Of a stretch of 61,631 bases of DNA, positions 36,195-46,219 are shown one piece after another. A program made the translations under genes and the position numbers. The notes under the pieces are model-generated. The model did no database searches, had not been told where the DNA came from, and was given only the letters and a program-made list of their open reading frames with translations. How positions within the stretch are numbered: the stretch's first letter is position 1; every line of letters begins with the position of its first letter. Origin of the DNA: Alphaproteobacteria bacterium HGW-Alphaproteobacteria-1. Lineage in GTDB: Bacteria; Pseudomonadota; Alphaproteobacteria; Rhodobacterales; Rhodobacteraceae. Where the stretch lies: the NCBI GenBank assembly GCA_002842985.1, contig PHEQ01000017.1, positions 38,984-100,614 of the forward strand, given 5' to 3'.

Positions 36195-37571
36195 ATGACC
36201 CTCACCGCCACCCTTGCCCGCATCAACGACACCTTGCCCGAGGCGCTCGACCGTCTCATGGGCCTGTTGCGCATCCCGTCGATTTCGACGGACCCGGCCT
36301 ATGACGCCCACTGCGACGCCGCCGCCGACTGGCTGGTGGCCGACCTGCAAAGCCTTGGGGTCAAAGCGGAAAAGCGCGCCACGCCGGGCCGCGCGATGGT
36401 CATCGGCCATGTCGAGGGCGACGGGCCGCACCTTCTCTTCTACGGCCATTACGATGTGCAGCCGGTTGACCCGCTCGATCTGTGGCACACCGATCCCTTC
36501 GCGCCCGAGATTCAGGACACGCCCCACGGAAAAGTGATCCGCGCGCGCGGCGCCTCGGACGACAAGGGCCAGCTCATGACCTTCATCGAGGCCTGCCGCG
36601 CCTGGAAGGCCGTCCATGGCAGCCTGCCCTGCCGCCTCACCTTCTTTCTCGAGGGCGAAGAGGAATCGGGCTCGCCCTCGCTCATCCCCTTCATGCGCGA
36701 GAACGCCGCCGAGCTTTCCGCCGATCTCGCACTCATTTGCGATACCTCCATGGTCGCCCCCGGCATCCCCTCCATCGCCTCGCAACTGCGCGGGATGCTC
36801 AAGGACGAGTTCACGATTCAAGGCCCACGCATCGACCTGCATTCCGGCCATTACGGTGGCCCGGCCCTCAACCCCTTGCGCGAAATCGCGCGCCTCATCG
36901 CAACCTTTCACGACGACACCGGCCGCGTCGCCGTCGAGGGCTTTTACGAGGGCGTGCACGAGGTGCCCGAGGACCTTTTGCGCCAATGGCAGAACTGCGG
37001 CTTCGACGAGCGCGAGTATCTCTCTTCGGTCGGCATGACGCAGGCGCATGGCGAGACGGGCTATTCGACGCTGGAGCAGCAATGGGCGCGCCCCACGCTG
37101 GAAATCAACGGCCTCTGGGGTGGCTATCAGGGCGCGGGCACCAAGACCGTCATCCCCTCGGAGGCGCATTGCAAACTGACCTGCCGCCTTGTCGGCGACA
37201 TGGACCCCGACGCCCTGCGCGCGCGCCTCCGCAAACATGTCGAGGATCGCCTGTCACCGGATGCGAAAATCACCTGGGACCAGAACCTTGACGGCTCAAG
37301 GGCGGCGGTGATGAACATCGCCCGCCCCGAATTCGAGGCCGCGCGCCGCGCACTTTCCGACGAATGGGGGCGGGAGGCGGTCTTTACCGGCATGGGCGGC
37401 TCGATCCCCATCGCGGGCTTTTTCAAGGACATCCTCGGGCTCGACGCCATGCTGATCGGCTTCGCGCAGGAGGATGACGCCATCCACTCGCCCAACGAGA
37501 AATACAATGTGACAAGCTTTCACAAGGGCATCCGAAGCTGGGCGCGCGTGCTCGACGCGCTCACCCGATGA
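36195..37571 (+). CDS. M20-family metallodipeptidase
   Basis: The 458-residue protein has the M20 zinc-site motifs: LLFYGHYDVQPVDPLDLWHTDPF, ARGASDDKGQLMTFIEA and FLEGEEESGSPSL. The dimerisation domain includes the LHSGHYGGPALNPL stretch, and the late HSPNEKYN holds a further ligand. It is the dipeptidase/CNDP-like branch. The start codon of the next gene overlaps its stop in ATGA, indicating a two-gene operon. Confidence 0.9.
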   Translation: MTLTATLARINDTLPEALDRLMGLLRIPSISTDPAYDAHCDAAADWLVADLQSLGVKAEKRATPGRAMVIGHVEGDGPHLLFYGHYDVQPVDPLDLWHTDPFAPEIQDTPHGKVIRARGASDDKGQLMTFIEACRAWKAVHGSLPCRLTFFLEGEEESGSPSLIPFMRENAAELSADLALICDTSMVAPGIPSIASQLRGMLKDEFTIQGPRIDLHSGHYGGPALNPLREIARLIATFHDDTGRVAVEGFYEGVHEVPEDLLRQWQNCGFDEREYLSSVGMTQAHGETGYSTLEQQWARPTLEINGLWGGYQGAGTKTVIPSEAHCKLTCRLVGDMDPDALRARLRKHVEDRLSPDAKITWDQNLDGSRAAVMNIARPEFEAARRALSDEWGREAVFTGMGGSIPIAGFFKDILGLDAMLIGFAQEDDAIHSPNEKYNVTSFHKGIRSWARVLDALTR

Positions 37572-38422
37572 TCCCCGGCTTCACCGATCACCGCACCGGC
37601 CCCCTTGCCTACATCATCGGCGGCGAGGGCCCGCCGCTCCTGCTCCTGCATGGCTTTCCGCAGACCCGCGCCATGTGGGCGCATATCGCCCCCGCCTTGG
37701 CGCACACCCATACCGTGATCTGCCCCGACTTGCCGGGCTATGGCGCTTCCGCCAAACCGCAGGGTCTTGCCGCCTACAGCTTCCGCGCCATGGCCCGCGA
37801 GATGACCTCCCTCATGGACCGGCTCGGCTACCCCGGCTTTGCCGTCATCGGCCATGACCGTGGCGCGCGGGTGGCGCATCGTCTGGCGCTTGATGCGCCC
37901 GACCGGGTAAAGCGTCTTGCCCTCCTCGACATCATCCCCACCCATACCCTGCTCTCGGACCTGCGCTGGCAAGTGGCGCGCGCCTATTACCACTGGTTTT
38001 TCCTCGCCCAGCCCGCGCCCTTTCCCGACCGCATGATTGCCGCCGACCCCGATCGCTATTTCGAATCCTGCCTGCTCGGCTGGGGCGGCGCAACCATGTC
38101 GGATTTCGACGCCAACCAACTCGCGCACTATCGCGCCGCCTGGCGCGATCCGGACACGATCCGGGGCATGTGCAACGATTACCGCGCCACGCTCACGCTC
38201 GACATGGCCGATGACGGCACCGATGCCGAGCGGCGCATCTCCTGCCCCACGCTCATCCTCTACGGGGCGACGGGCGCCATGGCCAAACATTACGACGTGC
38301 CTGCCACATGGGCCCCGAAATGCACCGCTATGCAGGCCTGTGCCATCACGGGCGGGCACTTCTTCCCCGATACCGCCCCCGAGGAGAGCGCCGCCGCGCT
38401 GCTCGGGTTTCTGTCGCCCTGA
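37568..38422 (+). CDS. Alpha/beta-hydrolase (haloacetate dehalogenase/epoxide hydrolase-like)
   Basis: The 284-residue alpha/beta hydrolase has the oxyanion segment LLLLHGFPQTRAMW, the nucleophile elbow VIGHDRGARVAHRLAL with Asp as nucleophile, and the terminal His in ITGGHFFPD. Asp at the elbow with GHDRG points to the haloacetate dehalogenase/epoxide hydrolase branch rather than esterases. Translation is coupled to the dipeptidase by a 4-bp overlap. The natural substrate is unknown. Confidence 0.85.
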   Translation: MIPGFTDHRTGPLAYIIGGEGPPLLLLHGFPQTRAMWAHIAPALAHTHTVICPDLPGYGASAKPQGLAAYSFRAMAREMTSLMDRLGYPGFAVIGHDRGARVAHRLALDAPDRVKRLALLDIIPTHTLLSDLRWQVARAYYHWFFLAQPAPFPDRMIAADPDRYFESCLLGWGGATMSDFDANQLAHYRAAWRDPDTIRGMCNDYRATLTLDMADDGTDAERRISCPTLILYGATGAMAKHYDVPATWAPKCTAMQACAITGGHFFPDTAPEESAAALLGFLSP

Positions 38423-38424
38423 GC

Positions 38425-38448
38425 TTCACTGTTCCAAAAATACTCAAA
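38425..38448 (-). repeat. Dispersed intergenic motif, copy C
   Basis: On the minus strand it reads TTTGAGTATTT-TTG-GAACAGTGAA, matching 7112-7136 and 18035-18058. It begins 3 bp after the stop of the hydrolase gene and is followed by a GCGCGCC/GGCGCGC hairpin at 38455-38471, so the pair may act as a transcription end element. Confidence 0.6.
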
Positions 38449-38500
38449 TTGCCCGCGCGCCACGGGCGCGCCGCCTCAGGGATCTGGCAAAAAAGGGAAA

Positions 38501-38577
38501 TGGCGCGGTTGACGGGGCTCGAACCCGCGACCCCCGGCGTGACAGGCCGGTACTCTAACCAACTGAGCTACAACCGC
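38501..38577 (-). tRNA. tRNA-Asp (anticodon GTC), copy 2
   Basis: A 77-base cloverleaf with acceptor stem GCGGTTG/CAACCGC, D arm GCTCAGTTGGTTAGAGT, anticodon stem-loop CCGGC-CTGTCAC-GCCGG (anticodon GTC), T arm GCGGGTTCGAGCCCCGT, discriminator G and encoded CCA. A TTTTTT run lies just past the 3' end on the minus strand. It is identical to the upstream copy. Confidence 0.95.
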
Positions 38578-38610
38578 GCAATGCGTCATCGGGATCGTTT
38601 CAGGCAGCGG

Positions 38611-38687
38611 TGGCGCGGTTGACGGGGCTCGAACCCGCGACCCCCGGCGTGACAGGCCGGTACTCTAACCAACTGAGCTACAACCGC
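38611..38687 (-). tRNA. tRNA-Asp (anticodon GTC), copy 1
   Basis: Identical 77-base tRNA-Asp with the same stems, anticodon GTC and encoded CCA. It is separated from the second copy by 33 bases, and the pair is probably processed from one transcript. Spurious ORFs reading LTGLEPATPGVTGR arise from the antisense of these genes. Confidence 0.95.
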
Positions 38688-38799
38688 TCACTGCCCGCCC
38701 GATCCCTCGGACGTGTGGCGCTTCTAAGCGTCCCCCGCGCCCTCGTCAAGCGCCGCGCACGGCTTTTGGATATTTTCCGCAAAGGCCCGGTTTGCCGCC

Positions 38800-40077
38800 T
38801 CAAAGCGCGCGAAACCGCGCCTCGTCGCGCGCACTCCAGCGCACGGTCAGATCAAATCCGTCCTCGCCCTGACGCTCTTCTTCCACAAGGTCCTTGTCGA
38901 ACAGCCAGGCGCGCTTGCGTCCCTCACCAAACCCCAGATGCACCTTGCTCAGACGGGTGACCTGCGCCAGCACCTCGGCGATTGCGGCGACAAGCGCCGC
39001 AATTCCCTCGCCCGTCACCGCCGAGAGCGCAAGCACCCCTTCGCTGCGCGCCGCCTGCGTCAGCACCGTGTCATGCGCCCCCTCGTCCAGCCGGTCGATC
39101 TTGTTCCAGACCTCCAGACGCGGCACCGCCTCGCCCACCCCGAGGCTTTCGAGGATCGCCGCAACGTCCTCGGCCTGCGCCTGCGTTTCGGGATGCGAGA
39201 TGTCGCGCACATGCACGATCAGATCGGCCGCCAGCACCTCTTCCAGCGTGGCGCGAAACGCCGCCACCAGTTCGGTCGGCAGATCGCTGATGAACCCCAC
39301 CGTGTCCGACAGGATCACCTCGGGGCCGCCACCCGGCAGCGCGACGCGCCGCATCGTCGGGTCGAGCGTGGCAAAGAGCATGTCCTTGGCCAGGACATCG
39401 GCCCCGGTCAACCGGTTGAAGAGGGTCGATTTCCCGGCATTTGTATAGCCCACCAGCGCCACGATGGGGAACGGCACCTTGGCCCGCGCCGCGCGGTGCA
39501 GCGTGCGGGTGCGCGCCACCTTGTCGAGTTGCCGCCGCAGCCGCACAAGCTGTTCGTCGATGGCGCGCCGGTCCGCCTCGATCTGCGTCTCGCCGGGCCC
39601 GCCGACAAACCCGAGCCCCCCGCGCTGCCGCTCCAGGTGGGTCCAGGCCCGCACCAGCCGCGTGCGCTGATAGCTGAGCGCCGCCATCTCGACCTGAAGC
39701 ACGCCTTCGCGCGTCGCCGCACGGTCGCTGAATATTTCCAGGATCAGGCCCGTCCGGTCGAGGATCTTCACCTCCCACAGCTTTTCAAGATTGCGCTGCT
39801 GCACCGGGCTGAGCGGGCCATCGACCAGCACCAGTTCAGCCTCCGCCTCGGCAATCGCGGCGTGCAACTCCTCGCGCTTGCCCTTGCCGAAAAGCTTGCC
39901 CGCGTCGGGCTTGCGCAATCGCACGGCCATCGCACCCGCCACCTCCAGATCGGGCAGCGCGCGCGCCAGCGCCACGGCCTCCTCCAGCGCAAGAGCGGGT
40001 TCACGGGCGCGTTCGGCCCCCGCGATCTCGGGATGGATGACAAAGGCCCGCGTGATCGGGCGCGCGTGTTCCTTCAA
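38800..40077 (-). CDS. hflX: HflX ribosome-associated GTPase
   Basis: The 425-residue protein has the N-terminal HflX domain ([62 protein letters not shown]). The GTPase domain has G1 GYTNAGKST, the [11 protein letters not shown]3 region and NKID. It binds and splits stalled ribosomes. It overlaps the hfq stop by four bases, the conserved hfq-hflX arrangement. Confidence 0.95.
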   Translation of the reverse strand: MKEHARPITRAFVIHPEIAGAERAREPALALEEAVALARALPDLEVAGAMAVRLRKPDAGKLFGKGKREELHAAIAEAEAELVLVDGPLSPVQQRNLEKLWEVKILDRTGLILEIFSDRAATREGVLQVEMAALSYQRTRLVRAWTHLERQRGGLGFVGGPGETQIEADRRAIDEQLVRLRRQLDKVARTRTLHRAARAKVPFPIVALVGYTNAGKSTLFNRLTGADVLAKDMLFATLDPTMRRVALPGGGPEVILSDTVGFISDLPTELVAAFRATLEEVLAADLIVHVRDISHPETQAQAEDVAAILESLGVGEAVPRLEVWNKIDRLDEGAHDTVLTQAARSEGVLALSAVTGEGIAALVAAIAEVLAQVTRLSKVHLGFGEGRKRAWLFDKDLVEEERQGEDGFDLTVRWSARDEARFRAL

Positions 40078-40313
40078 TTCTCGCCATCACCTTCATAGAG
40101 CGAAACAGGCTGCGACGGCATGATGGTCGAGACCGCGTGCTTGTAGACAAGCTGCGATTGCCCGTCGCGGCGCAGCAGGATGCAGAAATTGTCGAACCAG
40201 GTGATGACGCCCTGCAATTTCACACCGTTGATCAGGAAGATCGTGACCGGGATCTTGGCCTTGCGCACGTGGTTGAGAAAAGCGTCTTGCAAATTCTGAC
40301 GATCCGAAGCCAT
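40074..40313 (-). CDS. hfq: RNA chaperone Hfq
   Basis: The 79-residue Hfq has the Sm1 motif ([44 protein letters not shown]) and Sm2 motif ([14 protein letters not shown]), with the short tail usual for alphaproteobacteria. It pairs small RNAs with mRNAs. It is coupled to hflX by ATGA and lies 125 bp after trkH, which leaves room for its own promoter. Confidence 0.97.
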   Translation of the reverse strand: MASDRQNLQDAFLNHVRKAKIPVTIFLINGVKLQGVITWFDNFCILLRRDGQSQLVYKHAVSTIMPSQPVSLYEGDGEN

Positions 40314-40438
40314 TGCGTTCCCTGCCCTTGTTCTTGCACGCGCCGTCGGTCGGCGCGGAATTTCACCGCTGACGGGCCGAGTATGTCTTGCAACGGGCCG
40401 GGTTTCCAGCCCGAATTTCCATGCCCTGTCATCTACGC

Positions 40439-41962
40439 TTACGCGCGCCAGGCCGCCGGGTTGAGCAGCGCGATCAGCGCCAGCGTCTCGACCCGCCCCA
40501 GCACCATCGCGCCCGCATAGATGATCTTGGCCCCCGGCCCAAGCTCCACAAGGCGGATCGGCACCTCGGCGGCGCTGATGATCAGCGGCCCGGTCGAGGA
40601 CAGGCCCGAAAGCGCCACGATGAGCGCGGTCTCGAAGTTCAGCCCAGCCAGACCAAGCGCCACCGTCGCCGCCGTCAGCGAGAGCGCGAAAAGCATGAAG
40701 AATATCCAGGCCACATAGGCCCCCTGCCGCCGGATCCGCCGTCCGGTATCCGAGGCGCGGCCGACCGACGAGGGATGCACCAGACGCTCCATCTCGCGCT
40801 GCGCGTGCAGGTAGAGTGCATAGACCCGCAACAACTTGACCCCGCCTGCCGTGGTGGCCACGCCGCCGCCCACCATCGCCAGCCCGATCAGGATCAATCC
40901 CGGTGTGCCCAGACCCGACCAGGCACGCGCGGCCTGCCAGTCAGCACTCTCGAAACCGGTTGTCGAAAGGAAAGACAGCACCGTGAACACCGCCCCCCAA
41001 AGCGCGTGAAGCGCCTCCGCAAAGGTGGCCTCCGCCGCGATGTTGATCGACCCGACCCAGTGGCGCAGGAACAAGATGAGCGGCACCACCGCGACGATCA
41101 ACACCCCCAGCCGGAACTCGGGATCGTTAAGCAGACCCGGACGCGCGGTTGGTACCGTGTCCGACGAAAAGGTAAGCCGCGACAGCGCGAAGATGAAGAA
41201 CACGAAGACAATCCCCTCGCCGACAGGCCCCGCCGCGCTGTTCTGGAATCCTCCGTTGGGGGAGATACCGCTTGTCGCCAGAGTGGACATGGCATGGATG
41301 AACGCCACGAAAGACCGCTCGCCCGCCGCCATGAGCGCAATCCACAGCACCAGCGTCAGCCCGGCATAGACCGGCACCAGCGCGCGCGCGGCCAGCGCCA
41401 GCCGCCGCGCCGGACGCGCGCGTTGAAACCGTCCCAGCACCGCGTCATCCTGCCCCGGCTCGGCGCGCACGGTGACCTCGAAACCGCCAAGACTCATGGG
41501 CGCCAGCACCGCAAAGGCGGACACCCAGATAAGCAGACCCCCGGCCCAGCCCACCAACCCGCGCCACAGATGCAGGCTCTCCTTGATACGGCCCGTCGCG
41601 TCGAACATCGAGGCGCCCGTCGTGGTCAGGCTCGACACCATCTCCACCCAGGCATTCAGAAACGTGGTGTTGCGCACGCCCAGATAGAACGGCAGCGCCA
41701 GATAGAGCGGCAGCACCAGATAGGCCAGCAGGAGCGAGGCGAGGTTCTGCACATCGGTCGGCTCGCGCGTGGCCACCCGGTTCGAGATTGCCAACCCCAG
41801 ACAGATCACCACCGCAAGACCCAAGCCCCCCGAATACAAAAACGCCCGCCCCACCTGCGAATTGCCCCGCATCGACGCGTCTATGGCGGGCAGGAACATC
41901 AACAGCGCCGCCAGCCCCGTGAGGATCAGGATCAGGGGAAATCGGAGGATCCGCGCACTCAT
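40439..41962 (-). CDS. trkH: Trk potassium uptake membrane subunit TrkH
   Basis: The 507-residue membrane protein has repeated M-P-M units with the selectivity filters recognisable as [36 protein letters not shown] and GLSSTGPLI. It forms the K+ channel gated by TrkA. It follows trkA after 4 bp. I set the start at MSARILRFP (41962); a longer frame overlaps trkA. Confidence 0.93.
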   Translation of the reverse strand: MSARILRFPLILILTGLAALLMFLPAIDASMRGNSQVGRAFLYSGGLGLAVVICLGLAISNRVATREPTDVQNLASLLLAYLVLPLYLALPFYLGVRNTTFLNAWVEMVSSLTTTGASMFDATGRIKESLHLWRGLVGWAGGLLIWVSAFAVLAPMSLGGFEVTVRAEPGQDDAVLGRFQRARPARRLALAARALVPVYAGLTLVLWIALMAAGERSFVAFIHAMSTLATSGISPNGGFQNSAAGPVGEGIVFVFFIFALSRLTFSSDTVPTARPGLLNDPEFRLGVLIVAVVPLILFLRHWVGSINIAAEATFAEALHALWGAVFTVLSFLSTTGFESADWQAARAWSGLGTPGLILIGLAMVGGGVATTAGGVKLLRVYALYLHAQREMERLVHPSSVGRASDTGRRIRRQGAYVAWIFFMLFALSLTAATVALGLAGLNFETALIVALSGLSSTGPLIISAAEVPIRLVELGPGAKIIYAGAMVLGRVETLALIALLNPAAWRA

Positions 41963-41966
41963 GGCA

Positions 41967-43346
41967 TCAGAAATAATCGACCGAAACCTGCAACAGCCGC
42001 TCGACCGCCGCCACATCCGCCGCGAGCGCGAAAATCACGATGACATCGCCCGGCTCAATCCGCAGCCCGCCGGAGGGCTTGTGGATCTTCTTGCCCTTTC
42101 GCACGCCGCCGACCAGCACGCCCTCGGGAAAGTCGATGTCGCGCAGCGCCGCCCCGGCGATGGACGAAGTCGAGAGCACCTCGGCCTCCAGCACCTCGCC
42201 CTCGGCATCGCCGATCGAATAGACCCCGCGCACCCGCCCGTGCCGGATATGGCGCAGGATCGAGCTGACCGTGGTCGACCGAGGGTTGATGTAGGCGTCG
42301 ATCCCGAGCGGCTCGAGCAATGGCACCAGCGTGGGATCGTTGATCAGCGCGATGGCAAAGGGGCAGCCTTCGGATTTGGCGCGCACGGCGGCCAGCATGT
42401 TGGTCTTGTCATCATCGGTGACCGCCAGAACCGCGTCGGCGCGCGCGATCCCCGCCTCGGCAAGGATCGCGGCGTTGAGCCCGTCACCGTTCAGCACGAT
42501 GGTCCGTTCGAGAACATCCGCCGCAACCTCGGCGCGGGTGCGGTTCATCTCGATCATCTTGGCGCGGATGCGCCCGCCCTGCCGCTTTTCCAGCGACCGC
42601 GCTACCGACAGCCCGATATTGCCGCCGCCGATGATGACCACCCGCTCCTGCTTTTTCTGCGACTTGCCGAACACCTCAAGGGTGCGCGGCACGTCCTCGA
42701 CGGGCGAGAAAAGATAAACCTCGTCGCCCTCGAACAGCTGATCGCCCGCCTCGGGCGCAAACAGTCGGCCCTCGCGGCGCACCGCCAGCACCACCACCCG
42801 TAGCGTCGAGAACAGATCGTTGAGCTGGCGCAGCGGGGTGTTGAGCACCGGGCAGTCCCCGTCAAGCCGCAGCCCCATGAGCTGCGCGGCCCCGTCCATG
42901 AACAGCTCGGTATCGAAGGCCGCGGGCACCGACAGTCGCCGCAGCGCCGCCTGCGCCACCTCGCGCTCGGGGCTGATCATCACGTCGATCGGCATGTGGT
43001 CGCGGCGGTAAAGATCGGCATAGGCCGGATCGAGATAGGTCTGGCTGCGCAGCCGCGCGATCTTGCGCCTGATGCCAAAGACCGAATGCGCCACCTGGCA
43101 GGTCACCATGTTGACCTCGTCGGAATAGGTGGCGGCGATGATCATCTCGGCATCACGCGCACCCGCCTGGTCGAGCACATCCGGATAGGAGGCAAAGCCG
43201 ATGATCCCGGCCACGTCGAGCGTATCGGTGGCACGGCGCACCAGATCGGGGTTGCTGTCCACCACCGTCACATCGTTGTTTTCGCCCGAGAGGTGCCGCG
43301 CGATCTGCCAGCCCACCTGACCGGCCCCGCAGATGATGACCTTCAT
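41967..43346 (-). CDS. trkA: Trk potassium uptake regulatory subunit TrkA
   Basis: The 459-residue protein has two tandem RCK units. The first NAD-binding motif is IICGAGQVGWQIARHL at the N-terminus, and the second is VVIIGGGNIGLSVARSLEKR near residue 235. RCK_C domains follow each. It gates TrkH in response to nucleotides. Roseobacter relatives often have ntrYX upstream of trkA; here a divergent lipoprotein gene takes that place. Confidence 0.94.
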   Translation of the reverse strand: MKVIICGAGQVGWQIARHLSGENNDVTVVDSNPDLVRRATDTLDVAGIIGFASYPDVLDQAGARDAEMIIAATYSDEVNMVTCQVAHSVFGIRRKIARLRSQTYLDPAYADLYRRDHMPIDVMISPEREVAQAALRRLSVPAAFDTELFMDGAAQLMGLRLDGDCPVLNTPLRQLNDLFSTLRVVVLAVRREGRLFAPEAGDQLFEGDEVYLFSPVEDVPRTLEVFGKSQKKQERVVIIGGGNIGLSVARSLEKRQGGRIRAKMIEMNRTRAEVAADVLERTIVLNGDGLNAAILAEAGIARADAVLAVTDDDKTNMLAAVRAKSEGCPFAIALINDPTLVPLLEPLGIDAYINPRSTTVSSILRHIRHGRVRGVYSIGDAEGEVLEAEVLSTSSIAGAALRDIDFPEGVLVGGVRKGKKIHKPSGGLRIEPGDVIVIFALAADVAAVERLLQVSVDYF

Positions 43347-43444
43347 GCCCTTCGCCCCGTCCTGACTGAGGCCGTTGCATGACAGAAGCCTCGAAACCGG
43401 TCAATCGCTTTGTCCCCGGCCGTCTCTGCTGCTATTGTGTCGCC

Positions 43445-43900
43445 ATGTCGCGCCTCATGCTCCTTCTTTGCCTCGCCGCGCTCACCGCCTGCGCGCCGCC
43501 GCCGCTCTTTCACAAGACCGGCGCGGGGCCCGATCAGGTCGCGGCGCTGCGCACGCGATGCGAGGTGGCGGCCTTGCGCGACGTGCCGCGCGACATCCGC
43601 ACCACCTATGTGCCGCCACGGTATGTCCCGCGCTTCTATCACGGGCCGCATGGCCGGTTTCATCGCGGCTTCGTGCTGGTCGAACCGGGCCGCACCGAGA
43701 GCTACGACGCCAATGCCGATCTGCGCGCCCGCGTGGTGGATCAATGCATGGCAGAGGCCGGCTTCCGCCCGGTGCGCCTGCCCGCCTGCACCCGCGACAC
43801 GCCCGCGCCTGCGCCAGACAGCGCGCAACCGCCGCTTAACTCGACAAGCTGCGCACGGCGCCTGCCCGATGGCGGCTGGCAGGTCGTGACCCCCGGATGA
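43445..43900 (+). CDS. Small lipoprotein of unknown function
   Basis: The 151-residue product has a lipoprotein signal peptide with a clean lipobox (LCLAALTAC, Cys around residue 16). The mature part has several cysteines and the repetitive YVPPRYVPRFYHGPHGRFHRGF stretch. I chose the ATG at 43445 because it places the signal peptide correctly; the frame is open from 43379. A TAGGGGC/GCCCCTA inverted repeat (43912-43918 with 43940-43946) follows the stop. Function unknown. Confidence 0.75.
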   Translation: MSRLMLLLCLAALTACAPPPLFHKTGAGPDQVAALRTRCEVAALRDVPRDIRTTYVPPRYVPRFYHGPHGRFHRGFVLVEPGRTESYDANADLRARVVDQCMAEAGFRPVRLPACTRDTPAPAPDSAQPPLNSTSCARRLPDGGWQVVTPG

Positions 43901-44101
43901 CGTCCTATCCATAGGGGCAGGTGGCTTCTGGCCGATCAGGCCCCTAAAGATGCTCAACGGGTTCATCATTGGGCCTCATTGTGTTAGCCTGACATCAACC
44001 AGTCAGTCCCGCTGAGCTCATATCGGGCTTGCATCGAAGGGCCTTGTTTTCAGCCTGCGCATTCTCACTTGTGTGCAAGTTTGCCGCAGCGCCGCCCCCC
44101 G

Positions 44102-45049
44102 ATGTCACACGAACCGAAAAGGATCATACCAGCCGTGCCCACGTCCCGCTCCGACCTCTCCTATGCCCGTCTTTTCGACGATCTGCGCGTTGCGCTCACG
44201 GTGCATCGCTGCGGCTCCATGACGCGCGCGGCGGTGGAACTGGACACGACCACCTCGACCGTGTCACGCCAGATCGCACGCCTGCGCGAGTCACTCGGCG
44301 TGTCGCCCTTCATCAAGACCGAAGGCGACTGGCTGCTCAATCCCCGCATCACCGCGCTGATCGAGACGTTCGAACACGCCGACGGGGCCATCGCCTCGGA
44401 GATCGGGCGCCTGATCGACACCGATCCGGAGGCCCCGCGCGAGATCCGCATCGGTGCCATGCCCTCGGTCATCGTGGAGGTGCTCATCCCCGCGCTTGGC
44501 GCGCTGCGCAGTGCCGTGCCCGGCCTGCGTCCCGTTTTCGAGAACCGCATCCAGGAGGTCGGGCTGGGCATGTGCGACGTGGCGCTGGTCTTTACCCTGC
44601 CAGAGGGCGGACGGATCAAGACGCGCCGCTGCGGCAGCATCGCCTTCGGACTCTACGCGCCATCCGGCTGGCAGCACGGGGACGGCTGGGTGACCCTGAC
44701 CGACCGCTACGCCGCCCGCTACTCCAAGGCGCGCGAAACCTGGTTCGGCACCGAACCCGCACTCAAGGTCGACAGCTTCGCCCAGGCGGTCATGGCCATG
44801 CACACGCTTGGCCTTGCGGGCATCCTGCCGGTCGTGGTGGGGGCGTCCGAAGCCGAGTTCGACCACATCCCCGGCAGCGGGCTTGACCTCACACGAGACC
44901 TGCACATGATCTATCACGAGAGCCGCAGCCAGGACGCCGACCTGCGCTGCGTGATCGACTGGATCTGCCAACAGACAGCGCGCCTTCCGGCCCTGCCCGA
45001 TCATGCGCTGCGCGAGCGGCAGACCCGGATTGTTTCAGTCAACTCCTGA
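44102..45049 (+). CDS. LysR-family transcriptional regulator
   Basis: The 315-residue protein has the LysR winged HTH at residues about 20-75 (LFDDLRVALTVHRCGSMTRAAVELDTTTSTVSRQIARLRESLGV) and a substrate-binding-like domain after it (EIRIGAMPSVIVEVLIPAL). The HTH wording departs from the usual pattern (DTTTSTVSRQ for the more common QxSxVSxQ), but the fold is clear. The 201-bp upstream gap gives no obvious partner gene. It converges on the Bat operon with a 15-bp overlap. Confidence 0.82.
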   Translation: MSHEPKRIIPAVPTSRSDLSYARLFDDLRVALTVHRCGSMTRAAVELDTTTSTVSRQIARLRESLGVSPFIKTEGDWLLNPRITALIETFEHADGAIASEIGRLIDTDPEAPREIRIGAMPSVIVEVLIPALGALRSAVPGLRPVFENRIQEVGLGMCDVALVFTLPEGGRIKTRRCGSIAFGLYAPSGWQHGDGWVTLTDRYAARYSKARETWFGTEPALKVDSFAQAVMAMHTLGLAGILPVVVGASEAEFDHIPGSGLDLTRDLHMIYHESRSQDADLRCVIDWICQQTARLPALPDHALRERQTRIVSVNS

Positions 45050-46219
45050 AGCCGTCCAACCGCGTGACCGGGCCGCGCGCGCAAGGGCGACAAGGTCGGG
45101 TGCCCCCTGCGCGCGACCGAACACCGCCCCGTCGAGACGGTCAAGAGCCGCCTGGCGCGCGCCGTCCGGTCCGTCCCGGGCGATCATCGCCGCCAGCGCA
45201 CGGCGCAAGCCCGCCGCATCCCCAGCCCGCGCCGCGCGCCGCGCCTGCCGTGCCAGCGGATCACCGGGCCGCCAGCGCCAGCCGCCGGGCCGCCACCCGG
45301 CCAGAACCAGCGCCAGCCCGGCCACGAACACCGCCAGCGCCACAAGCGCCTCGACCGCTCCGGGCAGCTGCGCAGGCGTGATCACAACGGCCTCGCGCGC
45401 CACCGGCACCACCGCGCCATAGGCCACGCGTTGCGCGCCGATCTCCACCCGCCGCGCCACCTGGTTCGCGCTGTCGAAATAGTCGAACGTCACCGGCTCA
45501 ACGATGGCCGAGACGCCGTTGCCGGGCCGGATCGTCCAGCGCCAGAAGGTGATCGTGACCGGACCGCGCGAGGTGAGGTCCACGAGGTGCTTGACCGGAT
45601 GGGCAAACACCCCGCCCGAGGGCGAGCGCAAGTCCGGCATCGGCGGCACCATGCCCGGCAGCACCCCGAGCGCCTCCAGCCGGATGACGCGCAACACGCC
45701 TTCGCCGGGGGCAAGCTGATCGGGCGCGTTCGACCACTCGTCGGTGATCCGCAATTCGCGCACCGGGAACCACTCGGCCAGCGGCACCGGCGCAGGCAGC
45801 ACCGACACGCGCACCGGCTCCGACCTCAGCGGGTATTCGAACCACTTGTCCGCCTCCTCGGTCAAGGTCAGCCGATGGACGAACGGCCCGATTTCCAACT
45901 CCCCCGCCACTTCGGGAAAAAGCGCCATACGCCGCCGGAAAACCTTGACCGGCTGTCCGCGCTCGCGCTCCTCATGCCAGCTATCGGGGCCAAGCTGCGT
46001 CCAGCCAAAACCGTCAAGCGCGGGATGTTCCAGCTTTTCCAGTGTGATATGGCGGCGATAGCGGCCCTCGATGGTGAGCAGGATCATCTCGCCCGCATGG
46101 GGCAGGTGCGTGGTCTGCTCCACCGTCACGGTCAGGTCCAGTTCGCCGGGGCGCACCTCTCGGGTCTGCGCCCATGCCCCGGACGCACACAGACACAGCA
46201 GAGCGATCAAGACCCTCAT
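45035..46219 (-). CDS. BatD-like exported membrane protein
   Basis: The 394-residue protein has a signal peptide (MRVLIALLCLCASGAWA), a large beta-rich periplasmic part and one C-terminal transmembrane helix (VEALVALAVFVAGLALVLAGW), followed by a basic cytoplasmic tail. This is the BatD/oxygen-tolerance layout. It is the last gene of a seven-gene operon, overlapping the upstream TPR gene by four bases. Bat operons are linked to envelope stress and aerotolerance, but the mechanism is not settled. Confidence 0.75.
   Translation of the reverse strand: MRVLIALLCLCASGAWAQTREVRPGELDLTVTVEQTTHLPHAGEMILLTIEGRYRRHITLEKLEHPALDGFGWTQLGPDSWHEERERGQPVKVFRRRMALFPEVAGELEIGPFVHRLTLTEEADKWFEYPLRSEPVRVSVLPAPVPLAEWFPVRELRITDEWSNAPDQLAPGEGVLRVIRLEALGVLPGMVPPMPDLRSPSGGVFAHPVKHLVDLTSRGPVTITFWRWTIRPGNGVSAIVEPVTFDYFDSANQVARRVEIGAQRVAYGAVVPVAREAVVITPAQLPGAVEALVALAVFVAGLALVLAGWRPGGWRWRPGDPLARQARRAARAGDAAGLRRALAAMIARDGPDGARQAALDRLDGAVFGRAQGAPDLVALARAARSRGWTASGVD

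Noticed and set aside
38308..38960. ORFs reading LTGLEPATPGVTGRYSNQLSYNR.
   Set aside because: This well-known spurious peptide is the antisense translation of the two tRNA-Asp genes.
40388..42043. A 551-codon open frame antisense to trkH.
   Set aside because: Arg/Gln/His-rich translation typical of antisense frames; trkH on the other strand has all its filter motifs.
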